A stretch of 56,515 nucleotides of DNA from an uncultured Sphingobacteriales bacterium (GCA_946479435.1 CAMLFX010000007.1:1-56515); one strand, 5' to 3'. Counted from the first letter of the stretch, positions 18,589 through 28,580 are shown. The notes: generated by a model from the sequence alone, not told the origin. A program made the numbers and translations.

Positions 18589-19434
18589 ATGAAACGCAGC
18601 TTATACACTCTTGCATTCATTGCATTAGCATGTACTTCAGCTTTCGCTCAAGATCTTAAATTGCCGGCACTAAGCCCTAATGCTAAGATTTCTCAGGATT
18701 TTTCTACCTCATCTATTGAAATAGCGTACAGCCGCCCTTCAATGCGTGGCCGTAAAATATTTGGAGATCTTGTACCTTATAATGCTGTATGGCGTACCGG
18801 CGCCAACTCGGCAACCAAGATAAAACTTGGTGAAGATGTAACTATGGGTGGCCAGGTAATAAAAGCAGGCGAATATGCTCTGTACACAATACCAAACACT
18901 GCTGAATGGGAAATAATCCTTAACAAAGGTGTGGGTAACTGGGGTAATGCGGGATATGCTACCAGCGACGATGTAGCGCGTTTTAAAGTAAAATCTTCAA
19001 AGCTATCTACGCAGGTCAGCACATTCACACTAAACATTGCTGACATTACAGCAACTACTTGTAATCTTGAATTGAAGTGGGAAAACACCAAGGTTGTTAT
19101 TCCAATAAAAGCCAATAATGAAGAGCGCCTGGCAACATCAATCGATAAGGCTATAAACAACCCTACAATACCTTATTACCAGGTGGCTAGTTACTATTTT
19201 GAAAATGGTCAGAATACACAAAAGGCCTACGAGTATGTAAACAAAGCTGTAGAGCAAAATCCTAAAGCATTTTACATGTGGTATCTTAAAGCGAGGATCG
19301 CTGAAAAACTGGGCAAAAAAGATGAGGCAATAGCCGCTGCAGAAAAATCAATTGAGGCAGCAAAAGGCTCTGCGTTTGAAGCAGATTATATTCGCAACAA
19401 CCAGGCTATCATCAACAAAGCAAAAAAAATGTAA
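18589..19434 (+). CDS. DUF2911 domain protein with TPR-like tail
   Basis: The 281-residue exported protein has a signal peptide (1-20, SAFAQ) and a DUF2911 domain (about 24-170) marked by LSPNAKISQDFSTSSIEIAYSRPSMRGRKIFGDLVPYNAVWRTGANSATKI. The C-terminal third (about 185-275) contains helix pairs such as YYQVASYYFENGQNTQKAYEYVNKAVEQNPKAFYMWYLKARIAEKLGKKDEAI, which look like tetratricopeptide repeats. The function is not known; TPRs suggest protein binding in the periplasm. It stands alone with its own promoter box and terminator. Confidence 0.88.
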   Translation: MKRSLYTLAFIALACTSAFAQDLKLPALSPNAKISQDFSTSSIEIAYSRPSMRGRKIFGDLVPYNAVWRTGANSATKIKLGEDVTMGGQVIKAGEYALYTIPNTAEWEIILNKGVGNWGNAGYATSDDVARFKVKSSKLSTQVSTFTLNIADITATTCNLELKWENTKVVIPIKANNEERLATSIDKAINNPTIPYYQVASYYFENGQNTQKAYEYVNKAVEQNPKAFYMWYLKARIAEKLGKKDEAIAAAEKSIEAAKGSAFEADYIRNNQAIINKAKKM

Positions 19435-19455
19435 TTTCCCATTAGCAAATTTTAT

Positions 19456-19488
19456 ACCCACAGTACATTAACTGTGGGTTTATTTTTT
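19456..19488 (+). terminator. Intrinsic terminator after the DUF2911 gene
   Basis: ACCCACAGT (19456-19464) pairs perfectly with ACTGTGGGT (19471-19479) around a 6-base loop, followed by a T-rich run (TTATTTTTT). Confidence 0.88.
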
Positions 19489-19498
19489 AATACAGTTT

Positions 19499-21955
19499 AT
19501 GAAAAAATTACTGCTAATAACAGCATTCATTCTTACAGGTTCTTCTATATATGCACAGCAAGTGCGCCCGGCATCATCTGCTAAAATATACCACGAGATA
19601 TCGCAGCTGAGGCACCTGACCAATGTATTATACTTTGCAGCCCACCCCGACGATGAGAATACCCGCCTGCTGGCATACCTTGTTAATGATAAACATCTGC
19701 GCACAGCATACTTATCGCTAACACGTGGTGATGGTGGTCAGAACATTTTAGGTAGCGAGCAAGGTGCTGCATTAGGTTTGATACGTACTCATGAACTATT
19801 AGAAGCCCGTAAGCTGGATGGAGCAGAACAGTTTTTCACACGTGCTATAGACTTTGGTTTCTCAAAGAACTATACCGAAACATTTAAACATTGGGACGAT
19901 AACTTGCTAACTGCTGATGCAGTTTGGGTGATACGCAAATACAGACCCGATGTTATTATATGCCGTTTCCCGCCAAACGAAATGGCAGGCCATGGCCAAC
20001 ATGCGGCATCCGCTATCATTGCAGAAAAAGCATTTAAAGCTGCGGGCGATGCAAACAAATATCCTGAGCAATTAAGTACATACCCTACCTGGCAGCCAAA
20101 AAGAATACTACTAAATACTTACAAATTTGGTGACCGCAACACAACATCCGAAGACCAGTTTAAACTGCCTGTTGGTCAGTACGAACCGTTACTTGGTATG
20201 GGGGTGGGCGAACTGGCAGGTATCAGCCGTAGCGTACACAAAAGCCAGGGTGCAGGTACACCAAGCACACCGGGTATACAAACTGAATACTTTAAAATAG
20301 TAGGTGGCGACGAACCTAAAAACTCGTTGTTTGATGGTGTAGACATTACATGGGATCGTGTTGGCAGAAAAGAAATTGGCAATGAGATAAAACAAATTTT
20401 AAAGGCTTACGATTTTAAACATCCTGAAGAGAGCTTACCGGCGCTGCTATCTTTACGCAAAGAAATAGCAACAGTAAAAGATGATTACTGGCGCACAGAA
20501 AAACTGGAAGAGCTTGACAATGTTATTCTGCATTGTGCAGGTATTATGGCTGAATTGTATACACAACAGCAAGAAAGTATAGCAGGAAATACATTGCCAT
20601 TTACACTAAAAATAGTTGCACGCTCAGAAGCACCAGTTACTATTACCCATATTAACTGGTTAACTAAAGACAGCACAACAAATATTAAGTTGAAAAACGA
20701 TTCTTTATTGACATTGCAAAGCACTATTACCATACCTGCCAACATTCAGCCTACAGAGCCTTACTGGTTAAAGAATGCGGCACAAGATGCGGGACACTAT
20801 ACCATATCGCAAAAGGAATATAAAGGGTATCCCGAAGCACCTAACGATCTTAACATAGTTGTTCAACTAAATATTGATGGCACTATTATACCCTTATCCG
20901 TGCCGCTATCCTATAAAAAACTTGATCCGACTCACGGAGATGTAGTTGAAGCTTTAAGAATTGTACCCGACGTTACACTTTCCTTTACATCAAACCTGAT
21001 ATTGCCCAATACTGACGGATCATTAAACACATCGGTACACATACATAGTTTCAAAGACCTGCCCAATACTACATTATCTATAACAGGTAACAAAATTGCT
21101 AAACCAATAAGTAACATCAACCTGAGAAAAGACCAGGATACATTGATCAATATAAGGTTTGCAGCTGCTGAAATAAAAAATACAGTAAATGATTTTGAAC
21201 TATCTGCATCACTTGATGCAAATGGCAATATATATACTAAAACACAGCACCTGATACAATATGAACATATACCTACACTTCAATACTTTACACCTGCCAA
21301 AGCTAAAGTATTGCACAACAACTGGAAGGTAACAGCCAAACGAATAGGGTTTATTGAAGGTGCTGGGGATTACACAGTGAGTTTACTCCGCCTGGCAGGA
21401 TTACAGGTAGACATACTAAAAGACGCCGACATAAATATTGAAAAACTAAAAAAATACGATGCAGTGGTAACCGGCATCCGCGCTATCAATACTGAAAAGA
21501 AAATGGAATACTGGATGCCTACACTTCTTAAATACGCAAAAAATGGAGGCACCTTGATAGTGCAATACAATACGCTGCAGGATATGGCTACAAAAAACAT
21601 TGGCCCTTACCCCATTACATTATCCAGTATGCGGGTTACGGAAGAGGATGCTAAGGTTACATTTACAAACCCTTCACATAGATTACTGAATTACCCCAAT
21701 AAAATAAGTGAAACCGATTTCGAAAACTGGGTACAAGAACGAGGATTATATTTTGCAGGCAAATGGGACGACCAATATGAGACATTATATAAAATGCATG
21801 ATACAGGTGAAGACCCGCTTAGTAGTGCAACATTGTATACGCCATACGGAAAAGGACATTACATATATACTTCATTATCGTTCTTCAGACAATTACCTGC
21901 GGGTAATGAAGGAGCCATTCGCTTATTAATGAATATGCTATCGGTAGGTAAATAA
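19499..21955 (+). CDS. PIG-L/LmbE-family deacetylase, long form
   Basis: The 818-residue protein has a signal peptide (1-20, SSIYAQ), then a PIG-L deacetylase domain (about 38-250) with the zinc-binding AHPDDE (48-53) and HGQH (165-168). LmbE-type enzymes remove N-acetyl groups from sugars such as GlcNAc derivatives. A middle region of beta-sandwich character (about 365-605) precedes a C-terminal domain (about 620-815) whose YDAVVTGIRAIN and GGTLIVQYN segments resemble a glutamine amidotransferase-like/ThuA-type fold. The stop is 3 bases from a small membrane protein gene and the three genes to 23787 look like one operon, linking periplasmic sugar deacetylation with symport; this link is inferred. 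Confidence 0.9.
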   Translation: MKKLLLITAFILTGSSIYAQQVRPASSAKIYHEISQLRHLTNVLYFAAHPDDENTRLLAYLVNDKHLRTAYLSLTRGDGGQNILGSEQGAALGLIRTHELLEARKLDGAEQFFTRAIDFGFSKNYTETFKHWDDNLLTADAVWVIRKYRPDVIICRFPPNEMAGHGQHAASAIIAEKAFKAAGDANKYPEQLSTYPTWQPKRILLNTYKFGDRNTTSEDQFKLPVGQYEPLLGMGVGELAGISRSVHKSQGAGTPSTPGIQTEYFKIVGGDEPKNSLFDGVDITWDRVGRKEIGNEIKQILKAYDFKHPEESLPALLSLRKEIATVKDDYWRTEKLEELDNVILHCAGIMAELYTQQQESIAGNTLPFTLKIVARSEAPVTITHINWLTKDSTTNIKLKNDSLLTLQSTITIPANIQPTEPYWLKNAAQDAGHYTISQKEYKGYPEAPNDLNIVVQLNIDGTIIPLSVPLSYKKLDPTHGDVVEALRIVPDVTLSFTSNLILPNTDGSLNTSVHIHSFKDLPNTTLSITGNKIAKPISNINLRKDQDTLINIRFAAAEIKNTVNDFELSASLDANGNIYTKTQHLIQYEHIPTLQYFTPAKAKVLHNNWKVTAKRIGFIEGAGDYTVSLLRLAGLQVDILKDADINIEKLKKYDAVVTGIRAINTEKKMEYWMPTLLKYAKNGGTLIVQYNTLQDMATKNIGPYPITLSSMRVTEEDAKVTFTNPSHRLLNYPNKISETDFENWVQERGLYFAGKWDDQYETLYKMHDTGEDPLSSATLYTPYGKGHYIYTSLSFFRQLPAGNEGAIRLLMNMLSVGK

Positions 21956-21958
21956 GGT

Positions 21959-22066
21959 ATGAGTAAATTGAAAAAAAATAGCTGGACTGGCTGGTATATA
22001 GTTGTACTACTTGCATTAGCAGTACAAATAATACTATACTACTGGTTTACACAATATTGGTCATGA
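21959..22066 (+). CDS. 35-residue single-span membrane protein
   Basis: A short frame from ATG 21959 encodes a basic N-terminus (MSKLKKNSWTG), one hydrophobic span (about 12-29, WYIVVLLALAVQIILYYW) and a short polar end (FTQYWS). It begins 3 bases after the PIG-L stop and its TGA overlaps the symporter ATG in an ATGA junction, so it is very probably translated and coupled. Its position recalls small subunits encoded next to other transporters. No family was recognised at this length, and a regulatory or assembly role in the symporter is inference. Confidence 0.7.
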   Translation: MSKLKKNSWTGWYIVVLLALAVQIILYYWFTQYWS

Positions 22067-23787
22067 GTACAGCCGATTGGCTCATATTACTACTTACCCT
22101 GGGAGGTATCATTGCTTACGGCGTATACAAAGGTCGTGGACAAACGGGTTCAGACAGTTACATACTGGCCAATAAAAATATGCCCTGGTATGTAGTGCTG
22201 CTTGGCATTATGGCTACACAAGCCAGTGCAATAACATTCCTTTCGGCACCGGGGCAAGCTTATACCGATGGCATGCGTTTCGTGCAATACTATTTTGGCC
22301 TACCTATAGCCATGGTAGTTATTAGTGTTACATTCATCCCAATATTCCAGAAACTAAATGTATATACAGCTTATGAATATCTGGAGCGACGCTTCGATCG
22401 TAATACCCGTTTACTAACATCAGTACTGTTTCTCATCTCACGTGGTTTATCAACTGGTATAAGCATATATGCGCCTTCTATTATCCTTTCTTCAATAATG
22501 GGCTGGAACATATATTTAACCAACATTGTTACCGGGGGGCTGCTTATTATATACACATATTCAGGCGGGGCAAAATCCATAGCACATACACAGAAGTTAC
22601 AGTTTCTTATTATTTTATCTTCTATGGCTGTAGCCGGGTATTTAGTTGTGCAACGCTTGCCCGAAGGTATTGGGTTTAGTGATGCGCTGTATATTGCAGG
22701 TAAATCAGGAAAACTAAATGTCATTACCACCAACTTTAGCTGGCAAGACAAATACAATATCTGGAGTGGTATAATTGGTGGTTTCTTCCTTGCATTATCA
22801 TACTTTGGTACCGATCAAAGCCAGGTAGGGCGCTATATATCAGGTAAAGACCTGAAGCAAAGCCGCTTAGGTTTACTACTGAATGGGCTTGTTAAAATAC
22901 CAATGCAGTTTTCTATACTATTGATTGGTGCGTTACTTTTTGCTTTATACACCTTCCAGGCATCTCCAGTGTTTTTTAATGAACGCGTTTTTAATGAAAC
23001 ACGTGTTGCAAACCCTAAACGAATAAACCCTATTGAAAAAGAATACAACATACTTCAACAGCAATACCGACAACAAGCGTTAACGGTTATCGAGAATAAG
23101 AATGCAGACAATAAGAGATTAACTGAAACGGCTATCAATAACTTAAAAGAAACACAAGCATTGCTGGAAAGTACGAGAGAAAAAGCGCGGACAGCAATTG
23201 TTGAAACCAATAGTCATGCAGATGCAAATGATACTAACTATATCTTCTTGTACTTTGTAACCCACTCTTTACCTAAAGGCCTTATAGGCTTGCTATTCGC
23301 AGTAATTTTTTTAGCATCGTGGGGGTCTATATCGGCAGCCTTAAACTCGTTGGCATCTTCTTCACTTATGGATGTACAATTGCTGCATCGAAAAAAGATC
23401 GTGACCCAGGAAAAACAATTACTGCTGGGACGCCTGCACACACTTGGCTGGGGCATATTCTGCATTGCAGTAGCAATGTTCGCTACGCAAATGGGCTCAT
23501 TGATCGAAGCGGTAAATATCTTAGGCTCCCTTTTTTATGGTACGATTCTGGGTATATTTCTTGTTGCTTTTTATTGCAAAAAAGTTAGTGGCAAGCCCGT
23601 ATTAATAGCTGCCACAATAACAGAAATCAGTGTAGTTGTCATCTATTGTCTCCATATAGTTTCTTTCCTCTGGCTAAACGTGATAGGCACTATCCTTGTT
23701 TTATTACTTTCTTTATTGATCAATATTTTTAAGAAGCAGAAATATAAATTTTACACTTCTATTACACTGATTAACAATAAGCAATAA
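22063..23787 (+). CDS. Sodium:solute symporter (SSS family)
   Basis: The 574-residue inner membrane transporter shows the SSS core: a first span followed by GRGQTGSDSYILANKNMPWYVVLLGIMATQASAITFLSAPGQAY (about 25-67), then FLALSYFGTDQSQVGRYISGKD (about 242-263). Between two spans, residues about 302-392 form a hydrophilic, Gln/Glu/Lys-rich insertion likely to be helical, longer than loops of typical SSS proteins. The solute is not readable. Start is ATG 22063, overlapping the stop of the 35-residue gene; a TTG two codons earlier would disturb that coupling. The context with a PIG-L deacetylase suggests uptake of sugar-related compounds, but only by association. Confidence 0.9.
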   Translation: MSTADWLILLLTLGGIIAYGVYKGRGQTGSDSYILANKNMPWYVVLLGIMATQASAITFLSAPGQAYTDGMRFVQYYFGLPIAMVVISVTFIPIFQKLNVYTAYEYLERRFDRNTRLLTSVLFLISRGLSTGISIYAPSIILSSIMGWNIYLTNIVTGGLLIIYTYSGGAKSIAHTQKLQFLIILSSMAVAGYLVVQRLPEGIGFSDALYIAGKSGKLNVITTNFSWQDKYNIWSGIIGGFFLALSYFGTDQSQVGRYISGKDLKQSRLGLLLNGLVKIPMQFSILLIGALLFALYTFQASPVFFNERVFNETRVANPKRINPIEKEYNILQQQYRQQALTVIENKNADNKRLTETAINNLKETQALLESTREKARTAIVETNSHADANDTNYIFLYFVTHSLPKGLIGLLFAVIFLASWGSISAALNSLASSSLMDVQLLHRKKIVTQEKQLLLGRLHTLGWGIFCIAVAMFATQMGSLIEAVNILGSLFYGTILGIFLVAFYCKKVSGKPVLIAATITEISVVVIYCLHIVSFLWLNVIGTILVLLLSLLINIFKKQKYKFYTSITLINNKQ

Positions 23788-23819
23788 TTTATTCACCAAA
23801 AATAAAAACCCTAGTTTTG
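23788..23819 (+). promoter_or_regulatory. Candidate promoter of the Ig-repeat T9SS gene
   Basis: TAGTTTTG (23812-23819) fits TAnnTTTG with a TTT at 23788-23790, 21 bases upstream. The transcript would start near 23826, about 26 bases before the ATG. Confidence 0.5.
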
Positions 23820-23851
23820 TGTTAGTAAAAGTGTGAGATTGTAAATATTGT

Positions 23852-26821
23852 ATGCAAGTAAAGCCAGCCAAGTTTGAGAAATTATATTTGTTACTGTTAT
23901 TAGTATGCTTGCATCATATTGCTGTAGCACAACTTATCGGCGGTAATGTTTTCATCAAGGGTAATTATGTAGAAATTGGCGTAGCTCCAAACGGCGCTTT
24001 TGGCACTACTTTAGATGCTCCTACCGGCTATCATGCAAGGCCGTATTACTACCCATACTCCATATTCGATACAGGATCGAGCACATTTACAACAAGGGCT
24101 TTTTCTTTAGGTTTTGTTGCCGACTATGGCAAAGATGGCTGGACCGTAGGTAGCCCGGCTTATTACGGAGACTATTTTGTGCCGGGCCTGCCCCAGGAAG
24201 GTTTTTCAATACAGGCAAATGGCGCCATATCTAATGCATGGACCCGTGATTACATCAACAATCACGCTACAGGCTTCAGTGGTACGCTTTATGGTTCAAA
24301 TACCAACTATACATATACAAGCGGTGTAAAGCAGGGTATATGGATGGGAACAATGGGCAATCTATCTGTTAAGCAAACCACGAGACTCAATGACACTGAC
24401 CTATTCTTTACTGTGAGTGTTGTATTGAAGAATACTGGTAGTTCTACCATCAATAATGTTTATTATGTACGAACAGTTGATGCTGATAATGATTGGGCTA
24501 TAAGTAATGGTGCTGCCTCTGGCTCAACCATCAATAAAATTAAATATCAACTTCCTAATACCTCCGATAGGGTTTTGGTTACTTCAACAGGTACAATATA
24601 TACCAACGCATATTTAGGCCTTGGTACTAAAGATTGCAGGGCAAAAGTTTTTTATTTGGATAACGGCCAAGTAGCTCCTCCTTCTACAATCACACTTCAG
24701 GATTTATATAACGGTACGCCAACTTCAATTGTGCATCAGTCTGGCGCAGATACTGCAGATCAAGGAATTGGGATTGTTTTTGATCTTGGGAATATTGCAT
24801 CAGGCGATAGTGTAACTTTTGCTTATGCTTATATTTTAAAAGAGGCTGATCTCGATGTAGCAATCAATCAAACACAACCTCAGCTTGCTCACGATGGGAA
24901 GAATTATTCTTCAGGCGACACTATAAAAATGTGCCAAAATAACGGGGGCGCCGCAGTAGATATTATCAATGGCGACTTTTATAGTTGGTCTTGGTCACCG
25001 TCAACAGGTTTAAGCAACACAACGGGAACACACAATGTGATAACGTTAACCAGTTCCACACCTGTTACATACACCCTTACCGGCACAAGCAGTATGTCGT
25101 CACTATGCGCATCAAAAACACTTACCATCAGAATTGAACCTAACATCATCCCCACTCCAACCGTCGTTCCTGTTACTTATTGCCAGGGGCAAACAGCAAT
25201 TCCACTTACGGCAACAGGTAGTAATATTTTATGGTACACAAGTGCTACAGGCGGCACCGGCGTATCATCTATAACACCATCAACAGCTGTGGCAGGCACA
25301 TTTACCTATTATGCTACTCAAACTATTAGTGGCTGCGAAAGCAACAGAACACCGTTAGTAGTTACAGTGTATGCACCACCTGCCATAACAGAATCACCTG
25401 CAAACGATACTGCCTGTATTAATGGCATTTCATCTTTCTCAATCATAGCTACTGGCGGCAGCCTTACATACCAATGGCAGGAAGATAGCGGCACGGGCTT
25501 TACAAATATCTCAAACAACTCAACTTATAGCGGTGTAAACTCACCTTCACTTACAATAAATAATATCCCTGGCATATTTAATGGTTATCAATATAGATGT
25601 ATAATAGGGGGCTTATGCGCAACCACTAATATAACTTCTGCTTCAGCGCGCTTAGAAGTTATTACCGCTCCTTCCATAATCACACAACCTGCAAACACCA
25701 TTATATGTGTTGGCTTAAGTGATACTTTAAACATAGCAGCATCAGGCATTAAACTTGCTTATCAATGGCAATACAAAACACCAACAGGATTTATTGACCT
25801 TACGGATAACAGCATCTTTAGCGGTACAAATACAACATCATTAATAATTTCAGGCGCAACAATTGCTAATGCAGGGGAGTACCGTTGTATTGTAAGCAAC
25901 GGATGTAACCCACCAGATACTTCAGATGCTGCTACTGTAACTATTTCTACTGCAGCAAACATCTGGAGGCAGCCTGGAGATCAATATCTTTGTGAAGGAG
26001 TCACATTAACCCTTGAAGTGCTGGCCTCAGGCCCTATTATTGCCTTTCAGTGGCAAATAAATGATGGTACGGGGTGGGTGAATTTAATTGATAGAGGGGT
26101 TTACACAGGCACTAAGTCTAACCTGCTTCGCATTAGTTCCGTAAATGGTTCACTTGATAGTACGAAGCTGCGTTGCGTTGTTATTGGCGAATGCATTACA
26201 GTATATAGCAACGAAATCAACATCTGGCTTTATCAACAGCCAAAGATCACAGCACAACCAGTTGACGTATTAGTTAACAATAATGACCCTGCGGTTTTTG
26301 AAGTAGGCTCTTCCGGTGTAGGTGTTAAATACCGGTGGCAGGCTAGTTTCACAGGCAGTACTTTTGTCTTTATCAATGACAATGGCGTATATAGCGGCAC
26401 AAAAACGCCAAGGCTAACTATAAACCACGCATCATACTCCCAAAATGGAACTTATTTCCGTTGCTTGCTGGAAGAAGTGGGCAATTGTAATTATAGCGAT
26501 ACAACAAGCGATACAGCAAGACTTTGGGTGCATGCACCTACATCAATAGGTGCCGTAAATTCTTTGCATTCCATCATTGTTTATCCTAACCCGGTAGAGA
26601 ATGGGCAACTATACATACAGGCTAATATTCCCAACAATATGACACTGAACGCCACCATAATTAATAGCGTTGGGCAGAAAATCATTCAGCAAAGTATCAG
26701 CTTTACCAATAGTGCTTCTGCTATCAATGTCTCATCACTTACTCCCGGGATATACGTAATACAGCTTTATAGTAAAGAACTCAATATTCAGGAAAATAAA
26801 ACAATAACTATTAAACAATAA
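23852..26821 (+). CDS. T9SS-secreted protein with four Ig-like repeats
   Basis: The 989-residue protein has a signal peptide (about 1-26, HIAVAQ), an N-terminal region of unknown type (about 30-350; GNYVEIGVAPNGAFGT and a beta-rich domain), a PKD/CHU_C-like segment (about 350-505), and four tandem Ig-like repeats near 510-600, 607-700, 703-793 and 795-895. Each repeat has the pattern QP...C..G....A.G....YQWQ...G..F..L.D...Y.GT.T..L.I......Y.C. The end (about 909-989; VYPNPVENG to TITIKQ) is a T9SS type A sorting domain, so the protein should be exported across the outer membrane and surface-attached. A binding or adhesion role is inferred. Confidence 0.88.
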   Translation: MQVKPAKFEKLYLLLLLVCLHHIAVAQLIGGNVFIKGNYVEIGVAPNGAFGTTLDAPTGYHARPYYYPYSIFDTGSSTFTTRAFSLGFVADYGKDGWTVGSPAYYGDYFVPGLPQEGFSIQANGAISNAWTRDYINNHATGFSGTLYGSNTNYTYTSGVKQGIWMGTMGNLSVKQTTRLNDTDLFFTVSVVLKNTGSSTINNVYYVRTVDADNDWAISNGAASGSTINKIKYQLPNTSDRVLVTSTGTIYTNAYLGLGTKDCRAKVFYLDNGQVAPPSTITLQDLYNGTPTSIVHQSGADTADQGIGIVFDLGNIASGDSVTFAYAYILKEADLDVAINQTQPQLAHDGKNYSSGDTIKMCQNNGGAAVDIINGDFYSWSWSPSTGLSNTTGTHNVITLTSSTPVTYTLTGTSSMSSLCASKTLTIRIEPNIIPTPTVVPVTYCQGQTAIPLTATGSNILWYTSATGGTGVSSITPSTAVAGTFTYYATQTISGCESNRTPLVVTVYAPPAITESPANDTACINGISSFSIIATGGSLTYQWQEDSGTGFTNISNNSTYSGVNSPSLTINNIPGIFNGYQYRCIIGGLCATTNITSASARLEVITAPSIITQPANTIICVGLSDTLNIAASGIKLAYQWQYKTPTGFIDLTDNSIFSGTNTTSLIISGATIANAGEYRCIVSNGCNPPDTSDAATVTISTAANIWRQPGDQYLCEGVTLTLEVLASGPIIAFQWQINDGTGWVNLIDRGVYTGTKSNLLRISSVNGSLDSTKLRCVVIGECITVYSNEINIWLYQQPKITAQPVDVLVNNNDPAVFEVGSSGVGVKYRWQASFTGSTFVFINDNGVYSGTKTPRLTINHASYSQNGTYFRCLLEEVGNCNYSDTTSDTARLWVHAPTSIGAVNSLHSIIVYPNPVENGQLYIQANIPNNMTLNATIINSVGQKIIQQSISFTNSASAINVSSLTPGIYVIQLYSKELNIQENKTITIKQ

Positions 26822-26824
26822 CGG

Positions 26825-27532
26825 TTATAACTGTAAATAAAACGGTTTTAATAACGCAATAAATTCATCTGAGTATTTTCCCTGCTCCTTGTAAATACAT
26901 ATTTCGTGTATATCGTTTGATTCATTTTGCCGGCTACAGATACTCATTATTCTATTGATAGGCTTATGTGGTAAAGGCCGAACTCTAAGCTCTGTATTTA
27001 CATACCATCCAAATCTTTTCAATAATTCCTGCCAAACTTTATGCTCTGCCGCAGGTAGTAAAATTGTAGCGTATCCGTTTTCCGTTAAATACATTTCCAT
27101 TGCCTTAATAATATCAGAATACTCGAGTTCGCGTGTATGTCTTGCAATATTTCTATCATTATCTGAACCGAGAAGGCTATTTTGGAAAAATGGCGGATTG
27201 CATATGATCATGTCATATTTATGTTCTTCTACAAACTCTTTTATATCTGCGTGGATCACCCTTAATCTATTACTCCAGGGCGATGCTGTAAAATTAGTAT
27301 TTGCTTGTTGCGATGCATTCAAGTTCAACTCAATTGCATCGATATAAATATCCTTGTTTTTTTGCGCAAGCATTAATGATAATAAACCTGTACCCCCACC
27401 TATATCTAAAACAGTTTTAACATACTTCGCTACAGGGACCCACGCACCAAACAAACAAGCATCAGTCGATACTTTCATGGCGCAATTGTCCTGATCAATT
27501 CTAAACTGTTTAAACTGAAAATAATTATTCAT
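26825..27532 (-). CDS. trmN6: tRNA1(Val) (adenine37-N6)-methyltransferase
   Basis: The 235-residue class I SAM methyltransferase has motif I VLDIGGGTGLLS (41-52) and the N6-adenine catalytic NPPF (112-115, in MIICNPPFFQNS). The opening YFQFKQFRIDQDNCAMKVSTDACLFGAW is characteristic of TrmN6/YfiC, which methylates A37 of tRNA-Val. Its ATG shares a base with the tsaD stop (TAATG), so both tRNA-modification genes are translationally coupled. The stop is 3 bases from the end of the convergent Ig-repeat gene. Confidence 0.92.
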   Translation of the reverse strand: MNNYFQFKQFRIDQDNCAMKVSTDACLFGAWVPVAKYVKTVLDIGGGTGLLSLMLAQKNKDIYIDAIELNLNASQQANTNFTASPWSNRLRVIHADIKEFVEEHKYDMIICNPPFFQNSLLGSDNDRNIARHTRELEYSDIIKAMEMYLTENGYATILLPAAEHKVWQELLKRFGWYVNTELRVRPLPHKPINRIMSICSRQNESNDIHEICIYKEQGKYSDEFIALLKPFYLQL

Positions 27533-28542
27533 TACCAGGTAGCTCGTGCTGTCGGGCTTATGCTTAAATCAGCAAACTCTCCTTTCAGATATTTATAATA
27601 CCCCGTTATACCAATCATGGCCGCATTATCAGTACAATATTCAAATTTGGGTATATACACTTGCCAGCCATATTGATTGCCTGCTTCTACCAACGCCTGT
27701 CTTAAGCCACTATTTGCAGATACACCACCAGCTATACCTATATGCTTAACACCAAGTTCATTGGCTGCTTTTATCAATTTCTTCATTAGCATACCAATAA
27801 TAGTATGTTGTACTGAAGCACAAATGTCATTGAGATTATTTGCTATGAAATCTGCATCAATTTTCTTCTGTGCCTGTAAAAAATATAAAACAGCCGTTTT
27901 TATTCCACTAAAACTAAAATCGTAATCTTTCATCGCTGCCATAGGAAATGAATATTTACCGGCATCACCTTCTTTAGCAAGTTTATCAACTAGGGGGCCG
28001 CCCGGATAAGGTAATCCCAGCATTTTAGCCACTTTATCAAATGCTTCTCCCGCTGCATCATCTATTGTTTCGCCTAACACCTCCATATCAAGATGGCTTT
28101 TACATAATACTATTTGTGTGTGACCACCAGACACAGTCAAGCATAAAAAAGGAAATTCAGGTTTAGGTTCTTCAATAAAATGAGCAAGCACGTGCGCCTG
28201 CATGTGGTGCACTGCTATTAGCGGCACACCCAATGCCTGTGCATAAGTTTTAGCAAAGCACGCGCCAACCAATAACGAACCTATTAGGCCGGGCGCTTGT
28301 GTAAATGCTACGGCATCAATATCACCTTTATCCACATCTGCTTGTTTTAGAGCTACATCTACCACAGGTATTATATTCTGCATGTGTGCACGCGAAGCCA
28401 ATTCCGGAACTACACCACCGTATTGTTCATGTACTTTTTGCGTAGCTATAAGATTGCTCAGCACTATCCCATCTTGTATTACAGCAGCACTTGTTTCATC
28501 GCATGATGATTCAATAGCCAATATATTATGTACACTTTTCAT
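27532..28542 (-). CDS. tsaD: tRNA threonylcarbamoyladenosine synthase TsaD
   Basis: From ATG 28542 the protein has 336 residues, the family's usual length. ILAIESSCDETSAAV (7-21) and the iron-binding HMQAH (113-117) are intact, with FLCLTVSGGHTQIV following. TsaD with TsaB, TsaC and TsaE makes t6A37 in ANN-decoding tRNAs; tsaE is at 53572 in this window but not linked. A TTG at 28554 would add MQTY and is less likely than the ATG. The stop overlaps the trmN6 start by one base. Confidence 0.96.
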   Translation of the reverse strand: MKSVHNILAIESSCDETSAAVIQDGIVLSNLIATQKVHEQYGGVVPELASRAHMQNIIPVVDVALKQADVDKGDIDAVAFTQAPGLIGSLLVGACFAKTYAQALGVPLIAVHHMQAHVLAHFIEEPKPEFPFLCLTVSGGHTQIVLCKSHLDMEVLGETIDDAAGEAFDKVAKMLGLPYPGGPLVDKLAKEGDAGKYSFPMAAMKDYDFSFSGIKTAVLYFLQAQKKIDADFIANNLNDICASVQHTIIGMLMKKLIKAANELGVKHIGIAGGVSANSGLRQALVEAGNQYGWQVYIPKFEYCTDNAAMIGITGYYKYLKGEFADLSISPTARATW

Positions 28543-28580
28543 GTAAGTTTGCAAAAATCGGTATTACTCCACACAAAACA

